Assembly: GCF_047495875.1 (NCBI RefSeq)
Contig: NC_092460.1
Span: 7,926,520-7,990,519 of the forward strand
From: Pithys albifrons albifrons
Lineage: Eukaryota > Chordata > Aves > Passeriformes > Thamnophilidae
Direction of reading: 5' to 3'
Length of the DNA: 64,000 bases
Shown here: piece after piece, positions 1 through 13,900 of the stretch
Layout: every line of letters begins with the position of its first letter
Numbering within the stretch: the first letter of the stretch is position 1
Translations under genes and position numbers: made by a program
The notes under the pieces: model-generated
The model's input: the letters and a program-made list of their open reading frames with translations, nothing else
The model's database searches: none
What the model was told of the DNA's origin: nothing

Positions 1-180
1 CAAAAACATCCCTCTTCCCCAAACACTGCTACTAGGACCCTGACTAAATCCCACTGTTTTACATTTGCTCAATACCTCCCTCAGCTGAGATGGACTTTGT
101 GAGTGGACCAGCTCATGGCAGAGGGATTTTTGCAAAATACCCCTGTGACAGGGAACATGCAACCAGGGCACCCAGGCACC

Positions 181-201
181 CTTCAGACAAAATGTCTGAA
201 G
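181..201. repeat. Perfect 9-bp inverted repeat, AAA loop
   Basis: CTTCAGACA and TGTCTGAAG flank AAA. No T-run follows, and no function is assigned. Confidence 0.85.
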
Positions 202-271
202 ACAGTCAGCTAGAGACAGTCAGGTACTTTGGCAAAGCCTGCTTGTAACATGCTTTTCATCTGTACCTTTC

Positions 272-293
272 AGTAATCCAGTGCTGGATTACT
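272..293. repeat. Perfect 10-bp inverted repeat, 2-nt centre
   Basis: AGTAATCCAG and CTGGATTACT flank TG. TAATCC cores in opposite orientation are the recognition core of OTX/CRX/PITX-type homeodomains, so this could be a dimeric site, but there is no direct evidence of use. Confidence 0.85.
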
Positions 294-659
294 TTGCAAT
301 AGCAACATACCTACTCTGTTCATATTTACTGGCCAGGCTGCTCCCAGCAGGGTCAGAGCAGTCCTGTCGCTGATGGAGAGTGGCAGCAGAATCCTGTGGG
401 AATCTGCTATGCTGAGTTGCTCTCCAAATTAGATTTTATGGATGGCTCATGGTGTATGGCTCCTCACTGCTTTTGCCTCCTATTCCCTTACCTTGCTGAA
501 TATTGGAATGCAATTTCATTTCAGTCAGGCTTGCTCAGCTTCTATGCATTTTCTTTCTCTTTTCTCCTTGTCCCAGGTACTCAGGGAGATCAGATTAGGG
601 TTAGTTTGAACATTATTTGGAGAAATCCAGCCTTTGTCCACCCTTTTGCTTCTGCTTTA

Positions 660-893
660 TGTCCCAGTCCGATCCTCTCCCTCAAGCTGCCAATCTGATT
701 TGTAAGTGGTATCAATAGTTTCCTTATACTTACTTTGTAAATCATACTCCCTTTGTGGCAAACTGTCAAACGCTTCCCTGAAATCATGATAGATGATGTC
801 CTCTATTACATACTTATCTAGTAATGCCCCAATGTACTCAGAGAATTCAAACACATTTGTCAGGCAGAAGCCTTCCTGCATGAATGCAGCAGT
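660..893 (-). mobile_element. Decayed CR1-like LINE reverse-transcriptase fragment
   Basis: Read on the minus strand, the segment encodes EGFCLTN (about 856-876), then LLDKYVIEDIIYHDFREAF and D (765-824). These align with the CR1 reverse-transcriptase motifs K-SCLTNL and VD-VYLDFSKAFD, the latter carrying the first catalytic aspartate region. Similarity fades toward 660. It lacks the rest of the polymerase, so it is an old, non-functional piece of a CR1-superfamily element. The exact subfamily cannot be named by eye. Confidence 0.65.
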
Positions 894-2439
894 CACTCAG
901 AAAGTCCTGGTGATATCTGCTCCAAGCTTGGAGGGCATCAATCCTGCTGCAGATTTGCTCTGATTCTGGTGTCTGTTATGCATATTTTCATGGGGCTTCA
1001 TTTTTCAGATGGTGAGAAAACAAACAGGGAGATGCACTTGAAAGGACAGAATTCTTTAAAAAGAAATCAAGGACAAACGCCCAGGTGCCAAATGCTGCTT
1101 TTCCTATTCCCAGCAGAGACAAATTACCACTCCTGTCACCCAAAATGTCCTTTTTAATCTAGAAGATCTGTACATGAACATCTTACCAGCACTACTGACA
1201 GTGTGTTTTCCAGAAAGTAAGCAACACCTGCACACAGGAAAGGTCAGCAATTCAGTGTGGAAAGGCACATTTTTGGGTGGACAAAGTCCCTGCAGTGCTC
1301 TGGGCTGGCCCCCAGGAGATTCTGGTGCCAAGGAATCTCATAAGCCACCAGCAAGCAAGTGGTTAAGAAAAGCGTCTCCAAGATGACAAACAGCAGAGCT
1401 GGAAAACCTCAAAAGCCCTGCAATATGTAGGCTGGCATATGCTGGCTCCTTGTATGGTTGGTTGGGTTACACTGTGAGTGATGATGCATTCACATGTAGA
1501 AGTCACTGTAGACATTAGAACTGCCATCTGTAACTTCATGTGACAACTGTCCCTTGTCAGAGTCTATCCTACATGTACTTCCTGAAACTACCCATGTCAC
1601 TTACATAGTCTTTGCTCCCTGGAAATGCTTGCCCTAGCTGTTCTGGAAATTTGAGCAGAAATTTAGTCTTGCCATGTTTTTGTTCTTCTTTTCCCTCATA
1701 GACAAAGCAGATTTGGCCCACTTGCAGATAAATAATTTGGAACCAATATATTGCAAGTCCTGAAGTATATTAAAAAATAACTTTCAGTGTACCATTTCTC
1801 ATCTGCCAGGCCCATTTTCAGTTCATCATCAGGTTAGTTTAGCTGATTAGGTAGAAAGAGGTCAAAGACAATCAAAGCAGTTTACTCAGTGTAGCTTCCT
1901 TGGAGCCCTCTGCTGATGCTGAGCAGGGGGAAGGATTGCATCTATTCTTCCAGAGAGGTGAACTGCAGCCACCTCCCTCCCAGCTGTGAAAGGAGGACAC
2001 AGAAGAGATGTCTCAACTCAGAGACGTGTCCTCTGGGATAGCATTTGGTGGTACATGTACATGTACCTGTGCCTGCAGACAGATTGAGCTCCTGGATATG
2101 CCAGAAGATGGAGAGATTTGTGCTTCACTTGTCTGGTGGGTCCTGCTGCCTACTGCAAGAACAAGGCAGAAGAGACATATGGTCATACAGACCTTGCCAA
2201 CTGCCTGTCATACCTTGTATTATTTTTATTTAAAGCAAATAGACACATACCAGGGCTCTCCATCCTGCTGGGAAAGGTATGCTGCCCACATTCATGGTGC
2301 TTACAGAAACTTTCTAAAGAAGCTCTTAGCATGCAGCTCAGCATAAGTATCAGACAGATGGACCAGGTACATGTGGGACATGCCCAGCCTGCAAGCTATC
2401 CATTATTGTTTATGTGTGTTTAGCCTGGGAGTGATTGTT

Positions 2440-2452
2440 AAAAAAAAAAAAA
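2440..2452. repeat. A13 homopolymer
   Basis: A run of 13 A follows TGATTGTT. There is no retrocopy with an open frame immediately before it, so I treat it as a simple repeat. Confidence 0.85.
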
Positions 2453-5400
2453 GACAACAAAAGATAAGACATGACCTGTATTGGCTACACTAAACCTAAA
2501 GGGACTTTTTGACCCAACCTGCATTTGGCCTTGGTATAGATAACTGCTCCAAGGGTGGGCCAGGAGGGTTTGGTGGCATCCTCCTAAGGCTGGCACCTGT
2601 CTTCTAAGCCAGCTTTTGTACATTGATCTGAGGTGGATTATCCTTAGTGAGAACTGTAAGGTGCAAAAAAGGAAAACACTCTTGGAATGCTCCTCTGTGA
2701 ACCCCTAAGGCTCCTGTGGAGTCCAGCCCAAGTACAGCACCCCATTGGTGGGATGTGGATGGATGCTCTGCCTCTGCTCCCCACCAGCTCTCCCAGGAAG
2801 GCAGCTGAACTCCCACAACTCAGACACTGCTGGTTGCTGCCTGCCCCCGATGTTCTGCCTTCTCCATATGCTTCACAGTCACCCAAGGTGGGAGCAAATT
2901 AATGTATGGAACGGATATTTTCTCATAGCTTCTGGGACCAGCTGGTTCAGGAACAAAAGAGTATTTTAATGACAGATTACAAATTGAATTTTAATGGCAG
3001 ACAAATGGTGAGCATTGTCCCTGCATCAGCAGTCTCACAAGCAGGCTTTTGACCCTGTAAATAAATGGTGGTTGATTCTCTGCATTAAACCAGCTAACCA
3101 ACAGTGAGCAATTCTGTATTTTATACCCCCTCCCCATATATGCACCATTTTGGTGCTCCATCTCCATGGTCTGGATGGATGTCACACTCCTCTGATGGAC
3201 AGGATATCCTGCACATATTGCATTAGCTCTCATCAAGTGACAGAAACAATAAGAGCAATTAAACAAAGAGGTCTAATGGGAATTTTCATTTTCCCTCTCC
3301 TAAGTGATGATGGATGTCAGTGAAGGATATGTGGAAGAGAATATTTGAGCGAGCTCCTTATGCTGTGTCTGTTGTTATGAACAGTTTTGAGTACACAGAA
3401 ATTTTTCCTGTTATAAAGCACAGAACTTAGTGGGACCAAACACATCTTCAAGTCTTCACCAGTTGCAGTGAGACCATTCCATCTTCTCGTCTTTCCATGT
3501 CCAATTGATTTCCTGTCCTCTGGTATTTGTCTCTATTATTTACAACCCAGGGGAAGACAGTATCAGGAAACAGTTTCATTTTCTGTGTCCAGGGCAATAC
3601 TGAGCCTGGATTTTCAAAAGAAGGGCTTTTGGCTCAGGGTTGTTGTGGGGGTGTTTACTAAAAACATTTGGGTGTGGAGTTTTAAAACTGAGCATTTAAC
3701 TTTCCATGTAAAGAGTTATTTATTCCCTCCTTACCAAAAGTCACTTCTACAAATTTGTTAAAGCTTTCAACATATCTTTTTATTTTAAGTCAGTGATTTT
3801 TAGCATACAAGGGATTATCATCCCACCTCTGGATCAAGGGCCTGAATAGATATCTTGGTGACATCACAGTTACTGTCATCTCTTTCTAGTGACCCTGTGA
3901 AAATCAGATGCAACACTCCATTTCCTCATAGAAAACTCCCAGCTGGAGATTCTCTGATGGCTGAGTAATAACTGAGGAAGGCCATGACAAGGAGGGCACT
4001 GAAGATATTGTGGCAGAAAGACTGAGCTACACAAGGCATTGGAATAAAGACAATGGTCAGACATAAAATTGATGGCAAAGCTGATAAGCTACAGAGGAGA
4101 TCTGTGCAGAAACTTATAAGCAATGAAAATTAATTCAGAATGTGAAATGTAGACAGTCTATTTCCAAACTGGCATGAAAAGATTACCTTCACTGTGAGTA
4201 AAGGCAACACATTCCTACACCCAGGCAGAAATCTCAATGGCAGAAATGGCTCAAGTTCAAAGAAAAGCAAAGATGAGAACAAAAAACATGGACCCTAAAA
4301 GAAGACAACAATGTGAAGTGCCAGATGAAGTGTTCAACAGAACCACAATACACACCAGAAAGCTTGTTACATCAGGGATTAGCCCACTTAAAGTCAGGCA
4401 GATTGAAGCATTCCAAATTGCTAGGGCTGGGTGTTGGGGTAGGGGAGCTAAACAAACCTGTGACATTGCATATCACCTTAACAACTGTATTTGTTCAACA
4501 GAAATCTCAGAGACTTGGTGAGGAGAGCTAAGATGTGCATAACTTAGCAATGCCCTGATCTTATAGACAGAAAATCTTCACTTCAATGATTCATCAAAAA
4601 CCCTCTAGACAGCAACAAAATATGAAACTTTAACCAAATTTCACTGTCACTGCTGCCATTAGCATAGAAAATTTAAAGCAAAGGTTAGTCATTCATTCAG
4701 ACGTGGGCAAGAGCCTGCCTGATACGTGATGCAGTGCAGAGACCACCATATGCTGAGATTCTCTGAGATAAAGTATTTCCACTGTGACCTTTCGTTTTTT
4801 GAAGAATCCAACAAAACCTGACATGTACAGGACTTGGGATAGCGAGGATAAGTCTATAATCCCACCTTAGATGCTTAAAATACCTCTCACTTGGCAGGTT
4901 GTGTCCTGGGTAGCTGGAGTGGGATTCAGTATGCATGAAGGAGCAATCTATTCCAAGCGAGGAATAATGAGGCAATAATGCTAAAAATCCCATAAATCCT
5001 AGATGAAGTAAACATTTTGGAAATAGCAGATTTTACTGAGCAGTGGCAATCTCCTTTTTCACTCTTCTTCTGCTTGGAAAAATTGCCATTCAACACTGAG
5101 CAAAGCCAGCATCTTTATGTCCCAGGTCAAGGCTTCCAGATGTTAATCTCAGCACACTGCCCTGTCCCTCTTTCCATGTGGCTCCAAGCCATCAACAAGC
5201 TCTCAAACAGTAGTTTTCCACCACTTTTTTTCAATGCTTGCTTAACTGCAAAGCCTTCCTTCCCTACTCCCTTCTAAGTTTTTGTTCTGGGAAGCAATTG
5301 CTTCTGGTATGACTCATTGCAAATAACTTACCTGCTTTCTGCTGTCCTGACTCAGCCACGCCACTGCAGCATGGCAGCCACCAGCCCTGGCTGGCAGTGA

Positions 5401-8400
5401 TGGAGGGGCTCATGTCGCCATCCCTGGCTCTTCACCTGCAACACGCAGGGTCCTGCAGAGAGACCAGTGACCTCATCCCTCTTGCACATCACCAGAGTCT
5501 ATTCTTCCTCTCCTTGTGACATATTATGACAATTCTGTGCTCAACAGTAAGTGCACCAAGTTTAATAACCATTGAGCAGCTCATAAAAATTTAAACAAAA
5601 TCATGAGCTGGCAGTGGGGCGGCAGTGGCTGGATTTAATACCTCAACCCAAGAAAGCTGATTTGCAATTATCTGTCTAAAACACCTGTATGGCTGGGTTT
5701 GCTGCAGTCTCTAAATGTGCTGCCTCTTCTGATGACTGTTGAGAGCATGTTTTGGCCTGACAACCCCTTTTTATTCAAGCTGCTCCCAGTCCAGCCTGCT
5801 GATGTCAAGAAAACCTCCTTGAGCCAATTTAAATCACTGACTGAGACTAATGGGAAGCCAGTGCTGCCAGCACAGAGCTGCAGAGAGGTGCTGCCTGGTG
5901 GCAATGCCATTTCTGTGCCTCCCTGTACTCAGGAGCAGGAAGTTGGGACACGTCTGGGGTGGCAGAGCCAACAGCAGTCATGGGGGCAGCTGAGGTTGTA
6001 TAGGGTGCAGAGACTGCCCTCAAGCCATGGCCCTTCTGCAGCTGCCTGAGGCCAATGCATGTCTTGTCCCTTATCTGCTCTCCTGCAGAGACCAGTTCCA
6101 GTCCCTAACGAAAGGGGACTCACACTCTGTCACAAGGCTCTGGCTGCCTTAGAGAAGTGACACCAGGACTCAGAGGCTGCAGGGCAAAAAATATTCTCTA
6201 AATACATTCAGCAAGTAATACTGTTTGCATAAAAGGGTATATCTTAAAACTTCCTTGGATTTTCATGCTGTAGGTGTGTGCTTGATGTGCCATAGGTATT
6301 TGCACTGTCTGCTTGTTCATCTTCTTTCAGACTATCCCCTCATGACCCCTGGTAATTCTTGGTGACAAGAGAAACCTGCTCTCAGGAAAGGCTCTTCCCA
6401 AGCTCCAAGCTTTTTCAGAGCAGGGACAGCATGTGGGAGAACTTTCCTTGAGGCGCAGACCTGTAGAACAGACAGTGTTGATTTTGCTGGCTCTGCAACT
6501 GTTTGTGTTAATTAGGCACTGTGCCCAGGGAATGGGAAAGGTAGAGAGGCACACAGATCAGCTGAAAACATCTCTCATCTGACAAGTCTGAGATGTACTA
6601 TTAATGTGATATAGCAGGAGGAGGAAGGTGATGAGGGCTGAAGGGGAAGGCAAGCTGGCCAGAGAAAATGTCATCTGCTTCACTTCCTCCTTGAGCTTAA
6701 GCAACTTCTTTGCTGTTTTGGTCTCCTCATCTATACTGTGAGGATGACAATTATTCATTACTGTTACTGTTAGCATGAGGGGGAAGGTGAATGGAAGTTG
6801 ACCTAAAAGTCCTACCTGGATTCTAGCAACTGGGAGGAGACGGTGGGGGTGTAGATCTCCTGTTCTTGCAGAGATTTCAGAAGGAAAAAGTTGAGAGTCT
6901 GAAAAGAAACTCAGCTCAGCTTCCAGGGCTTCATCTGCAAGCTATGAGGAGGCAAGCCTTGGACGACTGTAAAACAGTGGTTGCTCTTTCTTTTTCATCT
7001 CTCAGTTGCCCATGGGAAACACTTCAAGGTCATACCTAAAATCTCAAAGGACACAGCAGAAAAATTGGTTTTTTGACAGAGTTATGGGCTGGTCTTTAAG
7101 GTCTTAGTGACATTAATTGTGTTAACAGTAATATTTACAAAAGCCTTTAATTCCCCCCTTTATCTTGTGGCATAAATCATAAGCACCTTTATGGTAGGTC
7201 CTATTTCCTTTGTGTTTGGAAAGCACTTAAGAAATTTTAATAGGGACATGACTAATCATTTGCTAATCACTTATCTCTTGACAAATTCCTAGTGACACAG
7301 CAAGAGTTATAAACATCTGTGCCCCATGAATACTCTTACTAAATAAGTTTTGTAAAGGATTATATTTAATTTTTCTCAACATATTATGTAAGATTTCCAT
7401 AGGGGAATCCATATTCCTAACAGTCCGTGAAGCAAGGCAGCTCACTTGCAAATGTGCCACATGAAAGAGGATGCAGGAGGATGAGGAAAAGAAGAAAAGA
7501 ATTGCTTGAAGAGTGTGTTTTGCCTACTTACATCTTCACAAACCTCAGAATAGTCTAATATCCTGACCCAGAACTGAGTCTAGTTTGACAGCAAGATATC
7601 TAAATGAATTTGCGTGCTTAAACAGCATGGATTCCAAGAGGATTTGAGGAGCTAAAGGCACAGAAGTCCATACCCCAGAGTGCACAAAGACCCCCTTACA
7701 CATCTGCATTCCCATGTGGTCACCCAGCCCTGTTCTGGGTGTGCTCATTGCTTGGCCCAGGGTCTGGCAGTGCCCCCCAAGCCCCAGGCAGATGTGTCTC
7801 ATTACTTGTGGTGCTCATGGGCTGCACAGCCACAAAAGCCCTGTGTGACTGCCACAGGGAGATGCACAAGGAACCATCACAGACCGTCTACTTCTTCACA
7901 TGCAAAAGTTGCAATCACAAAAGGTCATTTGTCTCATTTACCCTACAAGTTCATAGAAAATCATCTTTGCCTGAGGAGGCCAAGGATGGATAACAATCAT
8001 TCCCTTGGTTTTGATGTTGGGGGCCATTGACACCCTTTGGGTAACTCACAGCAGGAATCTAGACCAAAAAGGAGAGAGGTCCAGTTGTTGATTTTTTTTT
8101 CTATGTTAAACAGAATGTTTTCTTTGGAAGCTCTACTCTTTTTATACTGAATAACAGCTTAGCAGCACTGCACTCTTCCAAGAAAGAGGTATTGACAGCT
8201 CTATTTTAAGTCTCAGACCAGCAGGCTGGTAGGAGCCTATAAGCAAGGTAAACCTTTGTGGGGAAGTCAAACCACTGAAATGTACATCACAGTACTTGAA
8301 CATGTCATCTGTGATTCAGAGAAGCCCAACATTTTAGGACAATATTAATTAGATAGTAAAAAAATTCTTTATCTTTCATGAAAAGTACTATTTCAATCTA

Positions 8401-9698
8401 ACTTTGGAAGTGAAATGTCCTATGCATGATGCTATGATAGTAAAGAAATAGAAGAGGGCAAACAAATTATTTTTCATTTCTGGTTCCTCAAAGCTAGAGG
8501 AGTGGGTAACTGAGAATCCTGTATGCAGCTGGCCCAAGCCCCACTGTTCACAAGCTGACAGAACACACTTGGGATCTTCAGACAAAAGGGGGTTGCCCGT
8601 GAGAGAGGGACCATTACAGACCATTTCTGGACAATTCCACATGTATTTACTAAGGTTCTGTAAATGCTCAGTTTTATTTGTAGAGGTAGCATTTGCACCT
8701 TGCATTCCAAGCTCCTTCAAAACTGGCTGCAGAAATGAACACTTGCTGTGCATAATGACTTTGTTTCCCCTATCAAGCAAGGGTACCAGGAGCACTATTA
8801 AACAAAATTGTTTCCAGAATTGCTTGTTTAAATTTGTGATAAACTACCAGAGCTGAAAAGATCATTTAGAAGAAAAGCACACACCTGGATTTTGCCAACT
8901 CAGGTAATGAAATGAAAAGTTTAGGAAAAGCTGTATTCCCAAGGAGGGGTAGAAAGGAGTTCAGGCCTTAGGAAAGGAAGAAGGATGGAGGTGATGTTCT
9001 CTACAATTACATGGGAAAATCCACTGCTGGGGTATAAAAGCTCTTTTAATGGAGCACTAAAAACATGGTCTGTAAAGCTTCACAAACAGCTGGGTGAATG
9101 CAGCAGCAGTGGCTGGAGGCAGTGTTGGAGGGAACTCAGAGGTCCCATGAGCCCAGGATTTACAAACGGCCTCCCTCCAGACTGCTGGGATTTAATCTCC
9201 TACAGTCCCATCCATCACTGCTCCTCCCACTGGCCAAACAGCCCATTGTGGCCATCAACCATCTTGCCTAACAGTGTTTATGCCTTTTCCTGATGAAACT
9301 GCAGTGGGAATTTTGTCCCTGGGAATGTTGTGTCAGCTGAGTCATTCCCCAAGTTCATGCAGGAGAGGTCAGCCATGCACCAGCTCTCCCCTGGCATGGT
9401 CACAGGAGCTTTTGATCAAGTACAGTGTACTGCACATCTCACACAGTGGCCAGTCACTTTGGGGCTGTTTGCTGCCAAATGACCGTGGTCTTGCAACTCA
9501 ATTTAAAAAAAGTTAAAAATTAATGTGTCCACAGATGCTAAATGAGACAAATGATACAGATTTGACATGCCTGCATGTTCCTGGCAGGGACCTTGCACTG
9601 TCAGATAGGGCCTGTTGTGTCTCTGGGCAAAAACCTTTTCACGCTTGCAAAAATCTGGGCAACAGACTCCCTGCCTCCAATTAGCTAAACTCCAAAGG

Positions 9699-9718
9699 CT
9701 TGATGTTTAAACATCAAG
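9699..9718. repeat. Perfect 20-bp palindrome
   Basis: CTTGATGTTTAAACATCAAG is a perfect palindrome centred on TTTAAA. Function is unknown. Confidence 0.9.
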
Positions 9719-10937
9719 GATAAATAGGAGGTAAGCACATTTTGTTAATTTTTACCATATCCAAATTTTTCTTTATCTTGCTTTTAGTGTTATCTTTCGT
9801 TAGGCAGCATGTCACAAGTGAAGAGATGGCACAGGCCAAATCAGCTTTAACAGGACCTGTGTGCTGCTGGCTGAAATACTGCTGCTCATGTCATCAGTCT
9901 GGACTTGTACTGCTCTTAAAACCAGCCATGCCTGAAGACCCATGAAACTGGGGAGACGACAGGCAGAGATGGGGCTTGCTCTGATTTCTCCAAAGTTTAG
10001 GTTTGGTTCTATTCAAGTTCTCTGATGTTCAGGTTCAATTTTTTTCCAACAAGCATTTAATTCCCCTATCAATTTCTCCAATGCCTTTTCCTCCCATTTT
10101 GCCAGAAATTCAACACTCCCGTATTAGTCTGGAAGTGGATATTCTGTGCATTGGTGCAATATATATATTTACATGCAGCACTTGGACCTCACAGGTCCCA
10201 TCCATGCCACACCCAAGGATTAGGCCAGTGCAAGTCCAGGGCCTTTCCCCTGCAGAGACCTTTCCTGCAGCTTGGCTTGAGGTCCAGAACATCCAGTTGG
10301 TTTGGCAAAGCAATTCTCTCCATTTCCAACCTAACTCTGACTGATTTTGAGTTTCTTCTACCTCTGGTGGATTACATGACTCCAAAAGTTCCTGGTCATG
10401 GAAAGTAGTAAGATGAGTTTGTAATGCCTAGAGAAATGAGCCTCTGTTTAAGTAACTACAGATTTCTCCTAAAACTAACTCTCATATAAATGTTGTTGGA
10501 AGTTCCCTAGAGCCATTCCTGGCAGTGCCAACTCCCACTGCTGTTGGGGAAGGTCTTTCTGTTGACTTGAACAGACGCTGGATGAGCACCAGACATTCAC
10601 GTTGCCAATGTTTCCGTACTCAAATAAAGTAATACAAGTATTGTCCAAACGCACTCTGAGCAATACAGCAAAGGTGAGCAGGGTTTCCACTTGTCCCTTC
10701 TCTGTTCTGGGGCAGGCAGTGTCATGGCCAGGCTGATGAGTTGCTTAGAGCAATTTGCCAAAGCCCCCCCGTTTCAAGCAAGTCCTCTGGAACATTGCAC
10801 CCCAAGTTTGTCAGAAAGGACACTGTCAAACCAGTCACTTGCTTTCCTTCTGATTATGAAGAAATAGGGACAGAGAACTTGATCTTGGGAATGGTAAGTA
10901 TTGCCAAGCCATATTTTGAGGATTGTTCTGTGTAGAG

Positions 10938-10992
10938 CCGGTAGCTGGACTAGGTGCTTCTTGTGGGTCCCTGCAACATTCTATGATTCTGC
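10938..10992 (+). mobile_element. CR1 LINE, very short 3' terminal fragment
   Basis: The stretch ends in CATTCTATGATTCTG, matching the CR1 terminal ATTCTATG repeat. It is preceded by GTAGCTGGACTAGGTG, which resembles the CR1 GGTTGGACTAGATGATC segment, and by a recognisable TGGGTCCCTGCAAC version of the GGTCCCTTCCAAC part. Confidence 0.75.
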
Positions 10993-13900
10993 TGTTTCTT
11001 GATCTCTCCATCCCTTGCACTCAGTACTTTACTGAGGGGGAATCACAGAGCAAATCTATGGGATAATTCAAATTATTATTGACGGGCACATCAAGATCAG
11101 TTGATGGCCAAAGTGAAACAAGTGCTGTCATACAAAGGAGCATCTAAAGGCATTATGATAAGGGCAGTTATCCCCGACCTATTTAAATGTTTCTGGCCTC
11201 GGGCAGCAAAGCTTCAGAAGAAATGAAATGCATAACTATACCCAAATGAGATTCACCTCTGCAATGCTAAATGTGCATCAGAGCTGGAATTATATGTAAT
11301 TCTAGTATAATCACATTATCTCAAACATAGGGTATATTGAAAAGAAAAGAAATCCAACAACTTTATTATACACACTAGCAATGTATGTTAGGATAAAAAT
11401 CTGTGTATATGTAGATACAAGTTATTGCATTACTGATATTTCTCTGAATTTTATCTTTTCCTCCTTACTCTTGAGACATGGCAGCTTGTGAATAAGTTGT
11501 ATTTTCTGGATAACCCTGATGATCTGAAATTCAACCCAAGAGTGTGAGTGCTCTGGGTCTGAAAGACTACAAGGGGGGCTTTTGCCTCTCCAAGCAGCTG
11601 TGGCATCCTCAGACCTGGCAATGCAATGAGCAGCACAGTGACCTTTCCATGCAAAGATTTGGAGGGATATTTTTGAAAACTTATACCTAAATTTTAGATC
11701 CTAAACTGATGCCTAGGCATCTGAATATTAAATTATAATAAGGGATGAAAACAGCATTAAGCAGAGCAAATTTCCCCCATCTGAACTGATCACTTCTTCA
11801 AAGACCTGTGCATGTAAATACTACATATTCATCCCTGTAGGTATTTCAGCATGTTGCTATGTGATTATTGGTGATCTGTGGCTCCAAACTAAATGTCAAA
11901 CAGTTCTGGGGCATTTCCATGTCATCCACAATGCATGAGTCCAGGTCTTTAACATGAAGGTGCTTAAAATATACATACAATATGAATTAAAGGGTGAGTT
12001 TGTGTGCAGGTTAGGTTGTGTTATTCCCCCTGACACCTCACCCCTTGCCCCTCACCTTCTGAGGTGCAGTAACTGCCAGTGTGCTCTTAGCTCAAACAAA
12101 ATGTGAGATTAAAAGACATTATTGTGACCTCTGTGAAAGAGGTCTAACACTGACTCACCAAAATTGTATTTTAAACTGCACAGTTTTGGAAGTCTTGTCA
12201 TGCTTCAGTCAAGTGCCCCAACACAGAACAGGCATTTAACCAAAACTGGATAAACGGCAATATTGAATAATGGCTGAGATTTAGGGAAAACATCTCCCCA
12301 GGGGGATACTGTACTCATCCCATGGATGAAGAAGAGCTTACAGCTACAGAATGACTCCTCTCCCAGCACTGGGTTCCCAGTCTGTCCATGTGTCTCTGCA
12401 GGGCAGGGATGAGTCACTCCTTGTACCACTAAAGAAACAGTCATTTCTGTAGGCACAGATGATGTTCAGACAGCTGCGTGTGTTTACTCATTTCTTCATT
12501 CCTGGCTTAGGATGAGGCTTGAGAAACCCTGTAAGAAAAGCATTACTTTTATAGATGTCCTTCTGCCAAGTGCAGGAGGAATCTTATTTGAAGTTTTGTA
12601 TCTGATTTTTCAAATTTTAGATTAAAGTTAGAGCTGAGTAAGAATTATGTGTTTTGATTATGCATATAGATAATTATATATATACTCCCTGGAATAAATA
12701 TACATAAATTCCCTGGAAATAAGTCTTCACAAATTCAGCTGTTCATGGGAAAGGGCCAGTTTTGCTGGATTCCTTAGCTCAAAATAGAGGAAAAAGTCTC
12801 TGAATCTGGCCAAATATTTGCTGCTGATGTTTATCATGTAGTACAAAATCCTGTACTTCACCCTTTCAAGCTTCAGCTGTGAACCTGGTTATACAAATAA
12901 AAATTGGAATAAAAGGTTGGTAGTGGAATGGAGTACTTTCAATAATCTAAATTAATAACTAAATCCATTTGCCTAGTTTCAACAATAATTATGTCCAGAT
13001 TATGACATTTAGTCAAAATCATGTTTATATTATGCAATATAAAATTATAAATAAATACATATGTTTGTGTAAATATACATATACATACACATGTACACAT
13101 CCTAGTGCTCTTTGAGCACATGCAGGCTCCTGAAGAAACACCTGATGCAAATCTGGATCCTGATGCTATGCTCACATCTCAGCTGTGAAGACAAGGTGAC
13201 TATTGCCACTGCTGGTCCCTATGGAGATGCTCCTGTTCTGAGCAGAGGGAACATGAGCTCCAGGCAGGGAGTGATGTACATGAGCTCGCAGACATTTAAC
13301 TCTGAGCCCACGGTCACTGGAGTATGTTCAGGAAATAAAATGGTACAGAAACAATGCATCTGGGTTAAATAAAAATGCTTGCATTTAATGAGCCTCATCT
13401 TTTTTCTGTGAGATAGGAGAGGAGGAACATGAGCAGTGTGTTTATCATGCTGAAGGCTTTGCAGGCTTTGACAGGAATGGAAATGAGAGGAAGGGAGGAA
13501 AAAGGATGGAGGTAGGGGACCAATACCCAGAATAGGGAACAGCTTGCCAGCTTCCTCTGGGGGTAACAGGGGAAGAGAGAGATTTTCATTAATGGATAAC
13601 TGGCATTCCTTTACTTTTCAATTTTAACAAACCTTCTAATGATAATTGCAGACTTTCTGTATTTATAGAGACCCAGTGTCTGCAGACAATAGCGTCATCT
13701 ACCAAGTCCTTTCTTCTGCTGCTACACAAATTCAGCCATTATCTTTCATGCCCTTCATTAAAATATGAAAGGACATAAGCAATATATAGTGATGTCGTTT
13801 CCCAGTAGTAGGAGGAGGGGATCAGAATTAGCTCAGGCTAAGGAGAGCCAAAAGATAGTCTGAAGAAAGCATTAGAAAGAAAGGTAGGCAGAGCTGTGCT

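Larger units (their letters stand above)
1..10937. other. CADPS 5' flank, distal part: no gene recognised
   Basis: AT-leaning sequence with many stops in all frames and only short chance ORFs. It holds the CR1 reverse-transcriptase relic (660-893), two hairpins (181-201, 272-293), an A13 run and the 20-bp palindrome at 9699. No exon can be supported. Confidence 0.7.

Noticed and set aside
2438..2623. A13 run as the tail of a processed pseudogene or SINE
   Set aside because: No gene-like or SINE-like sequence precedes it on either strand, and I could not identify target-site duplications.
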